64,000 nucleotides of DNA. It comes from Dasypus novemcinctus (lineage: Eukaryota > Chordata > Mammalia > Cingulata > Dasypodidae). Position 1 is the first letter of the stretch. Each line of letters begins with the position of its first letter. Below the pieces are notes generated by a model. The model saw only the letters and a list, made by a program, of their open reading frames with translations, had not been told where the DNA came from and ran no database searches. Below are positions 22,436 through 33,250 of this stretch, piece after piece. The stretch lies in the NCBI RefSeq assembly GCF_030445035.2, contig NC_080698.1, positions 3,975,501 through 4,039,500 on the forward strand, in the 5' to 3' direction. The position numbers and the translations under genes are program-made.

Positions 22436-24083
22436 TATTTATTTACATATTTATTTATATTAGAGAAGTTGTGGTTTACAAAATAATCATGCATTATATA
22501 TAGGATTCCCATACCCCACCCCACCACCAACACCTTGCATTGGTGTGGAACATTTGCTACAATCGATAATAGCACATTTTTGTAATTGTGCTATTAATTA
22601 AAGCCCATAGTTTAACTTAGGGCTCACTGTTTGTATAGTGTAGTTCCATGGATTTTTAAAAAAAGTATTATTTTGTTACCATATATACAATCTAACATTT
22701 CCCCTTTAGCCATATTCATATATATGTCTATATTTCAGGGCTGTTAATTGCAAGTGTTGTGCTGCCATCACCACCATCCATTATCAATACATCTCCATCA
22801 TTCTAAGTAGGAAGCCTGTACGTTTTAAACCTTAACTTCCCATTCCCGATCCCTACTCTTTCCCCTGGTAATCTATGTTCTAGATTCTAACTATGAGCTT
22901 CCTTATTCTAATTGTTTCAGATCAGTGATATCATGCAATATTTGTCCTTTTGTGTCTGGCTTATTTCACTCAACACGATGTCTTCAAGGTTCATCCATGT
23001 TGTTGCCTGTATCAGGGCTTCATTCCTTTTTATGGCTAAATAGTATTCCATGTATATGTGTAGCACATTTTATTTTTCCATTCATTGGTTGTTAGATACT
23101 TGGGTTGCTTCCATGTTTTGGCAATTGTTAATAATGCTGCTATGAAATTTGGTATGCAAATATCTGATCAACTGCATGTTCAATTCTTTTGGGTATATAC
23201 CTAGTAGTGGGATTGCCCAGTAATATGGTAGTTCTATACTTAGCTTTCTGAGAAATTGTCAAACTGTCTCCCACAGCAGCTGTATCATTTTACATTGGCA
23301 TCAGCACATAACGAGTATTCCTATTTCTCTGCATCCTCTCCAACACTTATTATTTTCCATTTTTTAAATACTAGCCATTCTAATGGGTATGAAATGGTAT
23401 CTCATTGTGGTTTTGATTTGCATTTCCCTGGTGGCTAATGATGTTGAGAATCTTTTCATGTACTTTTAGGCCATCTGTGTATGTTCTTTGAGCAATGTCT
23501 GTTCAAGCCTGTTGCCCATTTTTAAATGGGGTTATTGTCTTTTTCTTGTTATATTGAAGGGTTTCTTTATATGTACTGGATAGTAATCCTTTATCAGATA
23601 CATGGTTTTCAAATATTTTCTCCCATTCTGTAGGTTGTCTTTTTACTTTCATGAAAAGTCCTTTGAGGAACAAAAGTTTTTATTTTGATGAGATCCCATT
23701 TATCTATTTTTCCTTTTTTGCTTGTGCTTTGGGTATAAACTCTAAGAAACCGTTGCCTATCACAAGTTCCTGAGGATGCTTTCCCATGTTTTCTGTTAGG
23801 AGTTTGATAATTCTAACTCTTATATTTAGATCTTTGATCCATTTTGAGTTGATTTTTAGTATATATATAATATGAATTAGGAGTCTTCCTTCATTACTTT
23901 TGCAAGCAGAGATCCAGTTTTCACCATTTGTAGAAGAGACTATTCTTTCCTAATTGAGTGGTCTTCACCGTCAGTTGGCCATAAGTGTGAAGGATGATTT
24001 CTCAGCTCTCAGTTTTATTCCATTGGTCTCTATGTCTGTCCTTGTGCCAGTACATGCTGTTTTGATTACTGTGGCTTTCTAAT
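22436..24083 (-). mobile_element. Antisense L1: 3' tail plus ORF2 3' half
   Basis: TATTAGAGAAGTTGTGGTTTAC opens the 3' tail. Antisense ORF2 follows from about 23240: CCCAGTAATATGGTAGTTCTA, TTGATTTGCATTTCCCTGGTGGC, TTTATCAGATACATGGTTTTC and TGAGTTGATTTTTAGTATATA. This directly links the tail type seen at 19836, 24831 and 36804 to L1 coding sequence. The frame is interrupted. Confidence 0.85.
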
Positions 24084-24436
24084 AGGTTTTTTTTTTTTAA
24101 GATTTGTTTTTATTTATTTTTCTCCCCTTCCTCACCCCTGGTTGTCTGCTCTCTTGTGTCCATTTGCTGTGTGTTCTTCTGTATCTGCTTGCATTCTTGG
24201 TGGCACCAGGAATCTGTGTCTCTTTTTGTTGCATCATCTTATTGTGTCAGCTCTCTGTGTATGCGGCGCCACTCCTGGGTGGGCTGTGCTTTTTGCACAG
24301 GGTAGCTCTCTTCGTGGGGCGCACTCCTTGTGCATGGGGCTCCCCTACATGGAGGACACCCCTGTGTGGCACGGCATTTCTTGTGCACATCAGCACTGCG
24401 CATGGGTCAGCTCACCACATGGACCAGGAGGCCCTG
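24084..24436 (-). mobile_element. DAS-SINE lacking its tRNA-like head
   Basis: Antisense tail and body are present (CCCCTGGTTGTCTGCTCTC, GGGGCTCCCCTACATGGAGGAC, GGAGGCCCTGGGAA). The copy stops where the inverted box B and head should follow. It is therefore 5'-truncated and lacks the internal Pol III promoter. L1 text does not resume at once on its right. The 182- and 134-residue plus frames here are SINE-derived. Confidence 0.85.
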
Positions 24437-24758
24437 GGAACCCATGTCTTCAGAGCTGCTTTTCCTGGAAAAGAGTTTTACATGCAGCAAACCTGGGAAA
24501 TGCTGGGCTCTCACCTCTTGTCACAGAAGGTCACAACACACATTAGTATCAGAAGCTCTGCCAAGCCCTACTGCAAAAAAGAAAAAAAAATCTGTTTAAT
24601 CCTATTTGTGCCCTCTTTGCCCAAACTTGACAACAGACCTCCTGCCATTTAAATTATTTTATTTTTTTAATATATAATGGATACTTACGTTCAGCAGGAT
24701 ACCAAAAACCCTTGGAAGACATCCATCTGAAGAAACCCCTTTGTTCTACTCTCTAATA
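24437..24758. other. Unassigned sequence
   Basis: No exon or clear repeat was recognised between the truncated SINE and the hAT-like element. Confidence 0.4.
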
Positions 24759-24830
24759 CAGTGCTTTTCAAACTGCATTTGTTAGTGGATATTGATCAAA
24801 TAAATTTAGTGAGTCAAGACCACCATTAAT

Positions 24831-25357
24831 TTTTTTTTATTCTGATAACTTATATACAACCTAAAATTTCCCATTTTAACCACTTTCAAGTATACAGTTC
24901 CATGGTGTTAATTACATTCACAGTGTTGTGCTACCAACACCACCAACCAGAACCAAAACTTTTCCATTACTGGGAACAGAAACTCTGTCCCCAATAAGCA
25001 TTCACTCCCCATTCTCCACCCCTCCCCTGCCCCTGGTAACCTGTAATCCAATTTCTTACTCTATCGATTTGCATATCCTAATTACTTCATATCAGTGAGA
25101 TCATACAACATTTGTCCTTTGTGTCTGGCTTGTCTCACTCAACATACTGTCTTCAGGGTTCATCCATGTTCTCACATGTCAGAACTTCATTCCTTGTTAT
25201 GGCTGAATGATATTCCAGTGTATGTATGTACCACATTTTGTTTATCTATTCACGTATTGGCCGACACTTGGGTTGCTTCCACCTTTTGGCAACTGTAAAG
25301 CTACTGTGAACGTCAGTGTACAAATATCTGTTCAAGTTCCTGCTTTCAGTTCTTTTC
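24831..25357 (-). mobile_element. Antisense L1 3' tail inside a hAT-like element
   Basis: Poly-T start, then TATACAACCTAAAATTTCCC, ACAGTGTTGTGCTACCAACACC, a CCCCTGGTAACCTGTAATCC block and GTCTGGCTTGTCTCACTCAACA, which is L1 3' text in reverse orientation. It ends near CAGTTCTTTT, where the flanking transposon resumes. CCATTAA / CTATTAA flanks may be the duplication. Confidence 0.75.
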
Positions 25358-25424
25358 TATTAAAATTTAAATGAATAGAACAGAAAATATCAGAGTTCAT
25401 CATATGTAATAATAGTTTATAAAA

Positions 25425-25446
25425 CTATCTATCTATCTATCTATAT
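25425..25446. repeat. (CTAT)n microsatellite
   Basis: Five tandem CTAT units pass into TATATATACACACA. Confidence 0.9.
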
Positions 25447-25619
25447 ATACACACATGCATATACATCTATATGGATGCTTGTGTACAGGGACACAGCATA
25501 CAATGCACATCTTATGTGACCTGTAATCAGAAAAGGAGACTCAAAAGACCTCATTGACCTTCACATCCACAGTCAAGTGACTTTTACAAGGCTAGGCCTA
25601 CCCAGCAGGGCCAGAACAG

Positions 25620-27335
25620 TTTGTTCAACAAATGGTGCTGGGAGAACTGGTTAGCCATATCCAAGGAAAGAAAGAGGAGCCCTATCTCACACCTTATACA
25701 AAAATTAACTCAAAATGGATCAAGGATCTAAACATAAAACAACTAATGAAAGAAGTTGTTGATGTGGTAGGAGTGGGGGATGTGGGGAGTGGGGTATATG
25801 GGAACCTCTTATATTTTTTAATGTAATATTTCGTGTGATTTATGTACTTAAAAAAATAATAAAAACAAAACAAAACAAAAAACCATAAAACTTGTAGAAG
25901 AAAATGCAGGAAAACATCTTTAAGATCTTGTGGTAGTCAATAGTTTCTTAAAACTTACACCGAAAGCATAAGCAACAAAAGAAAAAATAGATAAATGGGA
26001 TCTCCTCAAAATTAAACACTTTCATATCTCAAAGGACTTTTTCAAAAAGGTAAAAAGGCGGTCAACTCAATGGGAGAAAATATTTGAAAATTGCATATCC
26101 GGTAAGGGTTTAATAGCCATAATAGATAAAGATATGCTATAAACTCAACAATAAAAAGACAAACTACCCATTTGAAAAACGGGCAAAAGATTTGAAAAGA
26201 TAATTGTCCAAAGAAGAAATACAAATGGTGAAGAAACACATGAAAAAATGTTCAACATCATTAGTGATTAGAGAAATGTAAGTCAAAACTACAATGAGAT
26301 ATCATTTCACACCTATTAGAACGGCCACTATTAAAAAGTTGAAAAACTGTAAGTGTTGGAGAGGATGTGGAGAGGGAGGGACGCTTCGTCGCTGTTGGTG
26401 GGAATGTAGAATGGAACCGCCACCGTGGGGGACTGTGTGGCAGTTCCTAAAGAAGGTGACCATAGATTTGCCACATGACCCTGCAATACCACTACTGGGT
26501 ATATACGCAGTAGAACTGAGAGCAGTGACACAAACAGACATCTGCACACCAACATTCACAGCGGCGTTGTTCATGATTGCCAAAAGGTGGAAACAATCCA
26601 GGTGTCCATCAACTGATGAAAGGATAAACAAATTGTAGTATATACATACGATGGAATATTTTGCAACAGTAAGAAGAAATGAAGTCATAAAGCACATAAC
26701 AACAGGGATGAGCCAGGAGGACATGGTGTAGGATTGCGCTATTATGAACTAAACATATTACGTAAATTCATTGAATTAGTAATCAGAATACATCAGAAAA
26801 TAGAATGAGGGTAGAGAATGGAAAGCTGAGGGTTAATCTGTGCAGAACTGGTAAAAAGGTTGTTTGTAAATCTTTGGAAATGAATGGAAATGGTGAGAGC
26901 ACATGATGCTGTTTGTGAGTAGCAGAGCTATTATATGGGCATGACAGTGGTTGGAAGGGAAAGTCTAAGAACATGTACATTACTAGAAGAAAAGCTAAAA
27001 GACGTAACATGGGGCTGTATAACATAGTGAAACCTCATTTAAAGTATGAGTATGGGTGATATTACATATATAAGACTGTTTTTTCAAAATATAAATACAA
27101 GTATACTAGAGAGAAGGAAACAGACTAGTAGCTATGTATAGCAGGGGAAGCACTGAGAGGTGATGAGTTTTGTTTTGTTTTTGTTTATTATTATTATTAT
27201 TACTGGAATGATGAAAATGTTCTAAATATGGTTGAAGTGATGAATGTACAACTATGTGATTATACCAAATATCATTGATTGTACACTTTGGGTGGATTTA
27301 TGCTTTATTAATATGTATCAATAAACTTTATTTTT
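25620..27335 (+). mobile_element. Sense L1, ORF2 3' end and 3' UTR
   Basis: AACAAATGGTGCTGGGAGAACTGG, then AAATGGATCAAGGATCTAAACATA, GTTCAACATCATTAGTGATTAG, CTGTTGGTGGGAATGTAGAATGG and AACAATCCAGGTGTCCATCAACTGATG follow L1 ORF2 C-terminal order. A 3' UTR follows, ending with AATAAACTTTATTTT near 27325. A 114-residue frame (26294-26638) is a surviving ORF2 piece. A short LINE tail interrupts it at 25742-25883. Confidence 0.88.
25742..25883 (+). mobile_element. Short LINE 3' tail inserted in L1
   Basis: GTGGGGTATATGGGAACCTC followed by TTATATTTTTTAATGTAAT is the sense form of the tail end seen inverted at 9794, 43199 and 57256. It finishes in an A/AAAAC-rich tail. CATAAAAC flanks both sides (near 25734 and 25885). 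Outside, the L1 text is continuous. Confidence 0.65.
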
Positions 27336-27544
27336 TTTAAAAGGCCACATTTCCTCCCTAAGTGTCTGGATAAGACACTGAAAATTTGTACTGACCACCC
27401 CCCATCGAGCACTCAAAAATCTCTGTCCCACGCACGCACAAGCCGCAGCTGTCCGTCCCGCATCCTGCTTCCAGTTCCTGTCTTACCAGCATCGTCCTTT
27501 TTGTCTCGTGCTGTAACAATAGACCTGAGTTTGCTAAACTCCTC

Positions 27545-27705
27545 ACTGGCCATCTGACCTCAGACAAGTCACTTCAGCTCCCAGTCCTCAGTTTCCTCAT
27601 TTGTAAAGTGGTGAGGATAAAGTGTCCTCTTGGCATTGTTTGTGGTGATTAAATGAACCAACCTATGGGAAGCATCTGGAACATCATGGCCCAGTAAACA
27701 CTTCC
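27545..27705 (-). mobile_element. MIR SINE, antisense
   Basis: CAGACAAGTCACTTCAGCTCCC, then CTCAGTTTCCTCATTTGTAAAGTGG, GTGGTGATTAAATGAACC and CATCTGGAACATCATGGCCCAGTAAACACT match the antisense MIR consensus end to end. Confidence 0.88.
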
Positions 27706-28149
27706 CTTCTCCCTGCTCAGACCTGCGGGCTACGGGAACCCTGGGGTCTGCGCTGTCGTCAGAACCCTGCAATCACCCTGCAGCAAGCACTCCTGGGAGG
27801 GTCCCCGCTCCCACCCATCTAAGGGTGAGTCAATCATGTAGAGAAAATTTTCAGGCCCGTCCCCAGATTCTCTCGGGGTGCCCCACTGCCTGTCCCCGTG
27901 TCCACCCCTTGCCTTCTGGCGCTTAAGAGTCCTGAGGACAAACGTTGGCCACTGAGGGACACAGGTGGAGGGGCTGGTCCTCGGTCACCTGGCTGTTAAC
28001 AGAGGGGCTGGGGCCTATTGCAGGCGCTGACCCCGGATGCCAGGGCTCCCCACACCTGCCCCAGAGAGGCCAGGCAGGTAGACCCACGTGTCCTGCCCGC
28101 ACCTTGCCACAGTCAGCCGTGAGTGACCAGCACTGAGGAGGGAGAACTG
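27706..28149. other. GC-rich single-copy sequence upstream of the CpG island
   Basis: No repeat or exon was recognised. CpG density rises towards 28150. Confidence 0.4.
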
Positions 28150-29330
28150 TCCAGGCTGGTGGCCTCAAGCGGTCAGCGGGTCTTCCTCCCGTGTGCCCTT
28201 CCAGGCCGCGGGGGGGCCTGCGCCTCAGCAGGTGGCAGGCGCCGGTGGACAAGGAGACTTGTCTTTCCAGGGCTTTGCAGGGGAGGGCGGCAGTGACCCT
28301 TAGGGGGAGCCCCGCGCTGCCACCGGCGTGGAGGACGCGCGCCCAGAGGCGGGACCCGCGGGGCGCAGGGCCGGCCTCGGCACCCCGGGCAGGGCGGGGC
28401 TTCCCTCCCGCACCTGGGCTGGCCGTGGGCGGCTGCGGGGCTCTTACTGTGAAAGGGGCCCCCGCGCTGTCGAGGGAGCGCAGGGGCCGGGCCGGGCCAG
28501 CGGCGGCGGGAGGGCGCCCGCACACCGGGGCCCGCACAGCGCTCGGTCAGACGCGCGCCCGGCCCGCCGCCCGCCGCCCGCCGCCCGCCCCGGAGCCGGC
28601 GCGGGGCCACCTGCGCGGGGACCCCGCGGACCTGCGACCGGGAAACGCGAGCCGGGCAGCGAGCGCACCGAGAGGCGCCCCCCCCGGAGCCCGCGCGGCC
28701 GGGAGCAGCCGAGAGCCCGCGGCAGGCTGCGCGCGGGGAGCCGTGGGACGTCCACGAGCCCGCGGGGCGCACCGAGGAGGCCGCGGGGCGTCCACGAGCC
28801 CGCGGGGCGCACCGAGGAGGCCGCGGGGCGTCCACGAGCCCGCGGGGGAGCCCAGGAGCGGCGGGGACGTCGACGAGCCCGCGGGGCGCACCGAGGAGCC
28901 GGCGGGGGCCATGGTACGACGCGCGGGCGCTGCGGTGGGCGCGTGCGGACAGGTGGCGGGGGCAGCGCGCTGGCGGGGCTAGCGGAGCCGACACCGCCCC
29001 CGGGGCGGGAGGGGCGCCCCGAAAGTCGCCCTGGGGCGGCGGTGACCTGTCGTTTCCGCCCCAGAGTCGGCTCCGCCGCGGTCCTTCGTGGGAGGTCGGC
29101 GCTGAGGGGCTGTCGCCGCGGACCAGTCCCCTGGCCGGGCCGCGACCCCCCCCCCCTCCCCCGGCGCTGCGCCCACCCCGCCCGCAGGGCAGCGAGCGCG
29201 GAGCCCTGCGAGCCGCGCCCTTCCCAGAGCAGTGCTGGCTCTGCGCGCTCGCCTGTGGCGAGGCCGCTCTTGCTACAAAGCGCTTCCTCACGTGTATTGT
29301 CACAAGTGGGGTCCCCCGGCGGCCCCCTCG
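28150..29330. promoter_or_regulatory. Large CpG island, candidate promoter / first-exon region
   Basis: About 1.2 kb of very GC-rich sequence with undepleted CpG (for example CGCCCGCCGCCCGCCGCCCG near 28568) and several GGGGCGG/CCCGCCCC Sp1-type boxes. Such density in a mammal normally marks an unmethylated promoter. I see no TATA box and cannot assign a transcript or direction. Frames are open simultaneously on both strands (263 and 357 residues plus, 422 residues minus). They share the same low-complexity Arg/Ala/Gly/Pro strings because a 40-bp repeat shifts frame at every unit, so I do not call a CDS. GC richness tails off through about 29780. Confidence 0.6.
28745..28906. repeat. 40-bp GC-rich minisatellite in the CpG island, about 4 units
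   Basis: TCCACGAGCCCGCGGGGC recurs at 28751, 28791 and 28831, exactly 40 bases apart. A variant TCGACGAGCCCGCGGGGC lies at 28870. The first two units are essentially identical and the third and fourth are diverged. Each unit has many CpGs. Since 40 is not a multiple of three, the array does not encode one repeated peptide. Confidence 0.92.
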
Positions 29331-31189
29331 CCCGCAGCGTCCCGCCTCCCTCGGGGCCGCGGGGCAGGTGCGGGGGTGCCGGCGGGCCCGGGAGGTCCTA
29401 GGCGAGGCCGGGGACCTGCGGGTGTCACTGTCCACTGACAAGCCTCACGCACCCACAGCGGAAAAGAGACCCCCAGGCGGCTGGGAGCCCGCGTGGAGCC
29501 CCAGGAAGGAAGCGGGCCTCCGCGCAGCCCGCCCCCGCCCCCGCGCCCCGGGCCCTGGTGAGGCTGGCACGAGCTGAGCGGAGGAGGACGCCCGTGGTCC
29601 CGCCCAGGCCCACGGAGGGCGGCGGGCCACCCCCCGCACCTGTCCAGGAGCCTGCAGGAGGCCCTTCCCAGGAGAGGTGGGGTCCCTGTGAGAAGAGCAT
29701 GCACGGGTGCAAGGGAGGGCCTGGCCAGGCACCCCTGAGGCTGTGCCCCCTGCCCCTTCAGCGGTGGCCCTGACCTCGGAGCCTTTTCTTCAAAGCTGCT
29801 AAAGAGAAAGCAATAATGGGATCTTAAGGTTGAAAGGGAGAGTGGTAGGAAGTACTGAATTGGAAACGGAAAAGCATAGAGATTTTAACTTCAAAATTCC
29901 CTATTTTGACACAAGAGAGGGGGCCAAGGCCATCCCCGCAGAGGGCTCACGCAGGTGGGGGTCTCCTGGCTTTAACAGCGTTTACTGCAGAGCTGCTCCA
30001 GTCTCCTGGAGAGGGCACCTGCTCTTGGGATTTCTGCCCTTCTGCCGGGGGCGCTTCCCGTGAGCAGGCGCGGCCTCCAGGCTTGGCGTCCCAGATTCCA
30101 GCTAGCGCTGGGAGAGCACCCGAGTCGGGCTCTCGCTGCGCCCCTGCTTGCTGGCAGGAGGGCGCACCGGGCGCCGGGCAGGGAGAGGGCCTGGGAGCGC
30201 TGACCGGTCCCCGCGGCTCCCCTCCAGGGAAGGGCCCTGCAGCCCCCAGCCCGGCCCCTGGGGCAGCCTGGCAGGGAGGACGCAGATGGTGGGTGGCAGA
30301 GCCGGGTCCTTTGGGGGCTCGTTTTCTCCACTGTAAAACGAGGTGCCGCTTAGCTCCCGAAGTCAGCGATGTGTGAATAGTTCTGAGCGTGGCCCCCACC
30401 CTGGTGCCGGCCTCTCCCCAGCACCGACAACCGGAGAGTGTGAGGAAGTCGTGGTCTCAGCCCTGCTGTGCCCCACACCAAACCCAGGGTGGGAGCTGGG
30501 CCCCAGGGCTTGTGTGCAGCCCCCGGCGATCCCAGGGTGCAGAGGCCCAGAACCGTGTGGCCGAGTCGGGCGAGTGGGGAAGGCTGGGGCTCCCAGGGCC
30601 CTTCCCAGGATGTCCCCACACCTGCGGCGCCTCCGTTCCTGAAGACGGATGCCAAGGCTTGGGTGAAAGCAGTTTAGGAATAATACCTGCCAGATGCCCC
30701 GCTGGAGGGTCCTTCCGTAGGGGAATCTCCTTCAGTTCCTTTCTCTGAGCCGGTGCTCTCCCAGCTTGTCTGAACGTGGTCATCTTTATCCAGTCATTTC
30801 CCCCGAACGCCATCACGTTGCGGATTCCGGGGCTAGAAATAGAAAGTGAAGAGTCTGGGGTCCCGAGTGTCTCTTTGAGAAAGTGGACCCTGGCTTCAGG
30901 CCCCTTTGGGCATCCTGAGGAGGGGGAGGGTGCAGGGACTGGGGGCATGTTGCTAAGTTGCCACCTGCCACCCCCTTCCCTGCAGCAGCGCCAGGAGGTG
31001 GGAGCGCCCAGAACTCCAGTGTTGTTAGAAGTTAGGACTGTTACTGCCAGCTTACGGGAACAAAGGTTTCCTCCTGATTCTTGGGGGAAGAGATGCAGGT
31101 GTGTGTGTTGGGGGACGGGGGGATACAGGTGCATGGCAAACAGCTGTGCTGCCAGTTCCTGCAGGCGCCCCGCCTGTCGTTTCAGTGCA
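29331..31189. other. GC-rich single-copy sequence
   Basis: Continues from the CpG island. GTTTTCTCCACTGTAAAACGAGG near 30325 may be an antisense MIR fragment. Long frames (150-225 residues, both strands) show no domain. I could not define an exon. Confidence 0.4.
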
Positions 31190-31420
31190 TTTCCTCATCT
31201 CTCCGAGTATTTATTTTTAAAAGTTGAGATTGTACCAAACGCCAACCACTTTGTGGTCTGATTTGTTTTTTCATCACTTTAGATCAATAAGCATGTTTCC
31301 ACATCTGAGTCTCTACGTAGTTTCAGAACCGTTCTTTCCAGGCACAGTACCGTGAATGTCATAATCGCTCACTGTTTGGGAACATTTAAGTTGTCTCCAT
31401 TTGAGGCTGTTGTCGATGGC
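31190..31420 (-). mobile_element. Possible antisense LINE remnant
   Basis: CATGTTTCCACATCTGAGTC, then ATTTAAGTTGTCTCCATTTGAGGCTGTTG resembles the antisense L1 3' region text (TTTAGGTTGTTTCCA). Strongly diverged. Confidence 0.4.
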
Positions 31421-31710
31421 GTGCGGCCAACTTCTGATTATCCGTGGAATTGGGGTGAGCGTCCAGCTGAGTGGACATCAGACACGCTCGCCACAGCACA
31501 TTGCTCAGTCTCCTCCCCCACGTTGCGCCGCGGCCACCCTCCCCGTCCAGGCCGCCCTGGGGAGGGAGTGCCTCGTTTGTGCCTTCACCCTGGGCCGGGT
31601 GGTCCGGGGCAGCAGGGGCTGGGGGCGGGCTCAGGAGAGCTTCCAGATGGGCCCGTGCTCCTCGGAAGACCCGGGAGCCGAGAGCAAAGTGCCGAGGTCA
31701 AGCGCTCGGT

Positions 31711-32594
31711 CAGGGCCTCTTAACCTTTCTGTCCCACTGCCCCCTTCGCCAGGCAGGTGAAAACCACGGACCCCTTCTCAGAATGTCGCGGCAGGGAGTT
31801 TTATGACACTCCTCATCGGCATGTCTTTAAATTAAATTTTAGGATTATCCGAAATTATGTTTTACAACTTTCCCATAACTTCAATACCCGATAGCCTAAT
31901 GGTCCAACAGCCGTTCAAACGGTCATTTTCGGCAAACATGGAGAAATGCGAGTTTCCCCACGGCGTCGTAAGACCCCCTGCGCCCTCCTTGCCACCCTTT
32001 CTGCAGGCAGTTCTCCCCTGCACTCAGAACACGCTACATCAGAAAGAAAATCAGAGTCCACACTACACTGTGTGTTGTTTAATGAATATATCACACCTGC
32101 ACCAACACGTCCCCACAAGAATAACGTTGTTTTGAATTTTATTTTATTTTATTTATTTTTTTAAAAGATTTATTTTTATTTATTTAATTCCCCTCCCCTC
32201 CCCCGGTTGACTGTTCTCTGTGTCTATTTGCTGCGTCTTGTTTCTTTGTCCGCTTCTGTTGTCGTCAGCGGCACGGGAAGTGTGGGCGGCGCCATTCCTG
32301 GGCAGGCTGCACTTTCTTTCACGCTGGGTGGCTCTCCTTGTGGGGCGCACTCCTTGCACGTGGGGCTCCCCTACGCGGGGGACACCCCTGCGTGGCAGGG
32401 CACTCCTTGCGCGCATCAGCACTGCGCATGGGCCAGCTCCACATGGGTCAGGAGGCCCGGGGTTTGAACCGCAGACCTCCCATGTGGTAGACGGACGCCC
32501 TAACCACTGGGCCAAAGTCCGTTTCCCTTGAATTTTAATTCAAACCCACGGACCCCTGAAATCTTTCCGCGGACCCCCTGGTTAAGAGCCCCTG
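31711..32594. mobile_element. hAT-type DNA transposon with nested DAS-SINE
   Basis: Terminal inverted repeats: CAGGGCCTCTTAACC at the left and GGTTAAGAGCCCCTG at the right. Subterminal GACCCC blocks occur at both ends. The flanks CGCTCGGT and CTCTAGGA are a degenerate 8-bp site, and the right one fits the hAT nTCTAGAn preference. Without the SINE the element is about 490 bp, so it is non-autonomous; no transposase is visible. The end sequence resembles 43530-44140 and 47738-48161. Confidence 0.72.
32142..32527 (-). mobile_element. DAS-SINE, full length, inside hAT element
   Basis: Antisense full-length copy with exact TTGAATTTTA duplications (32132-32141 and 32528-32537). The head is intact, with inverted box B GGTTTGAACC and CCAAAGTCCGTTTCCC at the end. 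By eye it is very close to the copies at 21601-21988 and 36065-36433, suggesting one young subfamily. Confidence 0.95.
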
Positions 32595-33104
32595 CTCTAG
32601 GAGAAGCGGCTGAGGCCAGAGAGGGTCAGGCTCAGAGCTGGGCCCGGCAGGTCTCCCTCCTCCCCCCACGCAGCCTCCCCCGCCAAGACCCCGAGGGACG
32701 CGGTGCGGCCTGGGGCTGTGGGAAGGGGCAGGGGCTTGACACCGCAGCAGGGTCGTGCGAGCCTGGCCGCCCTGAGCCGCGGGCCCCCCATCTGTGGAGC
32801 GGGGTCGTCACGAGGGGCACGTGGTGCCAGAGGCACCGGAAGGGCGAGGGTTTTACCCAGAACCCACAGAAACGGGTTTCCCTCTGTCAGGACCTGGAAT
32901 GAATGGCAGGGACGCCCCGATGCTTTGATTCGATACCAGGAGGTGCCGCGCCTGGGACACTTCTCCACGCGTGGGTCAGGTACAGCCAGGTACTGTCCTC
33001 AGGTGGTCTCCTTCTCCTTCACGCTCCCCTCCCACCAGGCAGCAGGGGCCCGCGGCTGGCCGCCTTGCTGAAAGCCGATGGGTGGGGGAGCCCACAAGGC
33101 CCCA
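32595..33104. other. GC-rich unassigned sequence, possible MIR traces
   Basis: GGCTGAGGCCAGAGAGGGTCAGG near 32606 and CCCATCTGTGGAGCGGGG near 32788 resemble MIR blocks but are too short to assign. No exon was seen. Confidence 0.35.
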
Positions 33105-33250
33105 GGCTGAGGCTTAAGGCTGGGGTACCCCAGACCCCAAAGTTCTAAGGCTGGGGTGCCCAGGCCCGAGGCTCTAAGGCTGGGGTACCCCAGATCCCAA
33201 GGTTCTAAGCTGGATGCTGTAGGCTGAAGCTCTAAGGCCGGGGTGCTCAG
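33105..33250. repeat. Minisatellite, about 30-bp unit, about 5 units
   Basis: The motif CTAAGGCTGGGGTRCCC recurs at spacings of 29-31 bases (TAAG at about 33115, 33146, 33175, 33206, 33234). It abuts the 5' end of the L1 at 33253. Confidence 0.85.

Larger units (their letters stand above)
24759..25520. mobile_element. hAT-like DNA transposon remnant with nested L1 tail
   Basis: Starts CAGTGCTTTTCAAACTGCA after CTCTAATA, a hAT-style 8-bp target. GATCAAATAAATTTAGTGAGTCAAGACC precedes the L1 tail. TTAAATGAATAGAACAGAAAATATCAGAGTTCATC after it continues a known mammalian hAT text pattern. The right terminus was not located, so the end is approximate. Confidence 0.5.

Noticed and set aside
28745-28906. 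Possible CRISPR-like array
   Set aside because: Repeats are contiguous with no unique spacers; it is a mammalian minisatellite. The same reasoning applies at 33105-33250 and 53533-53648.
28173-29441. 422-residue minus frame and 357-residue plus frame in the CpG island
   Set aside because: Extreme GC depletes stop codons in all frames. The 40-bp repeat shifts frame each unit, and no domain is visible.
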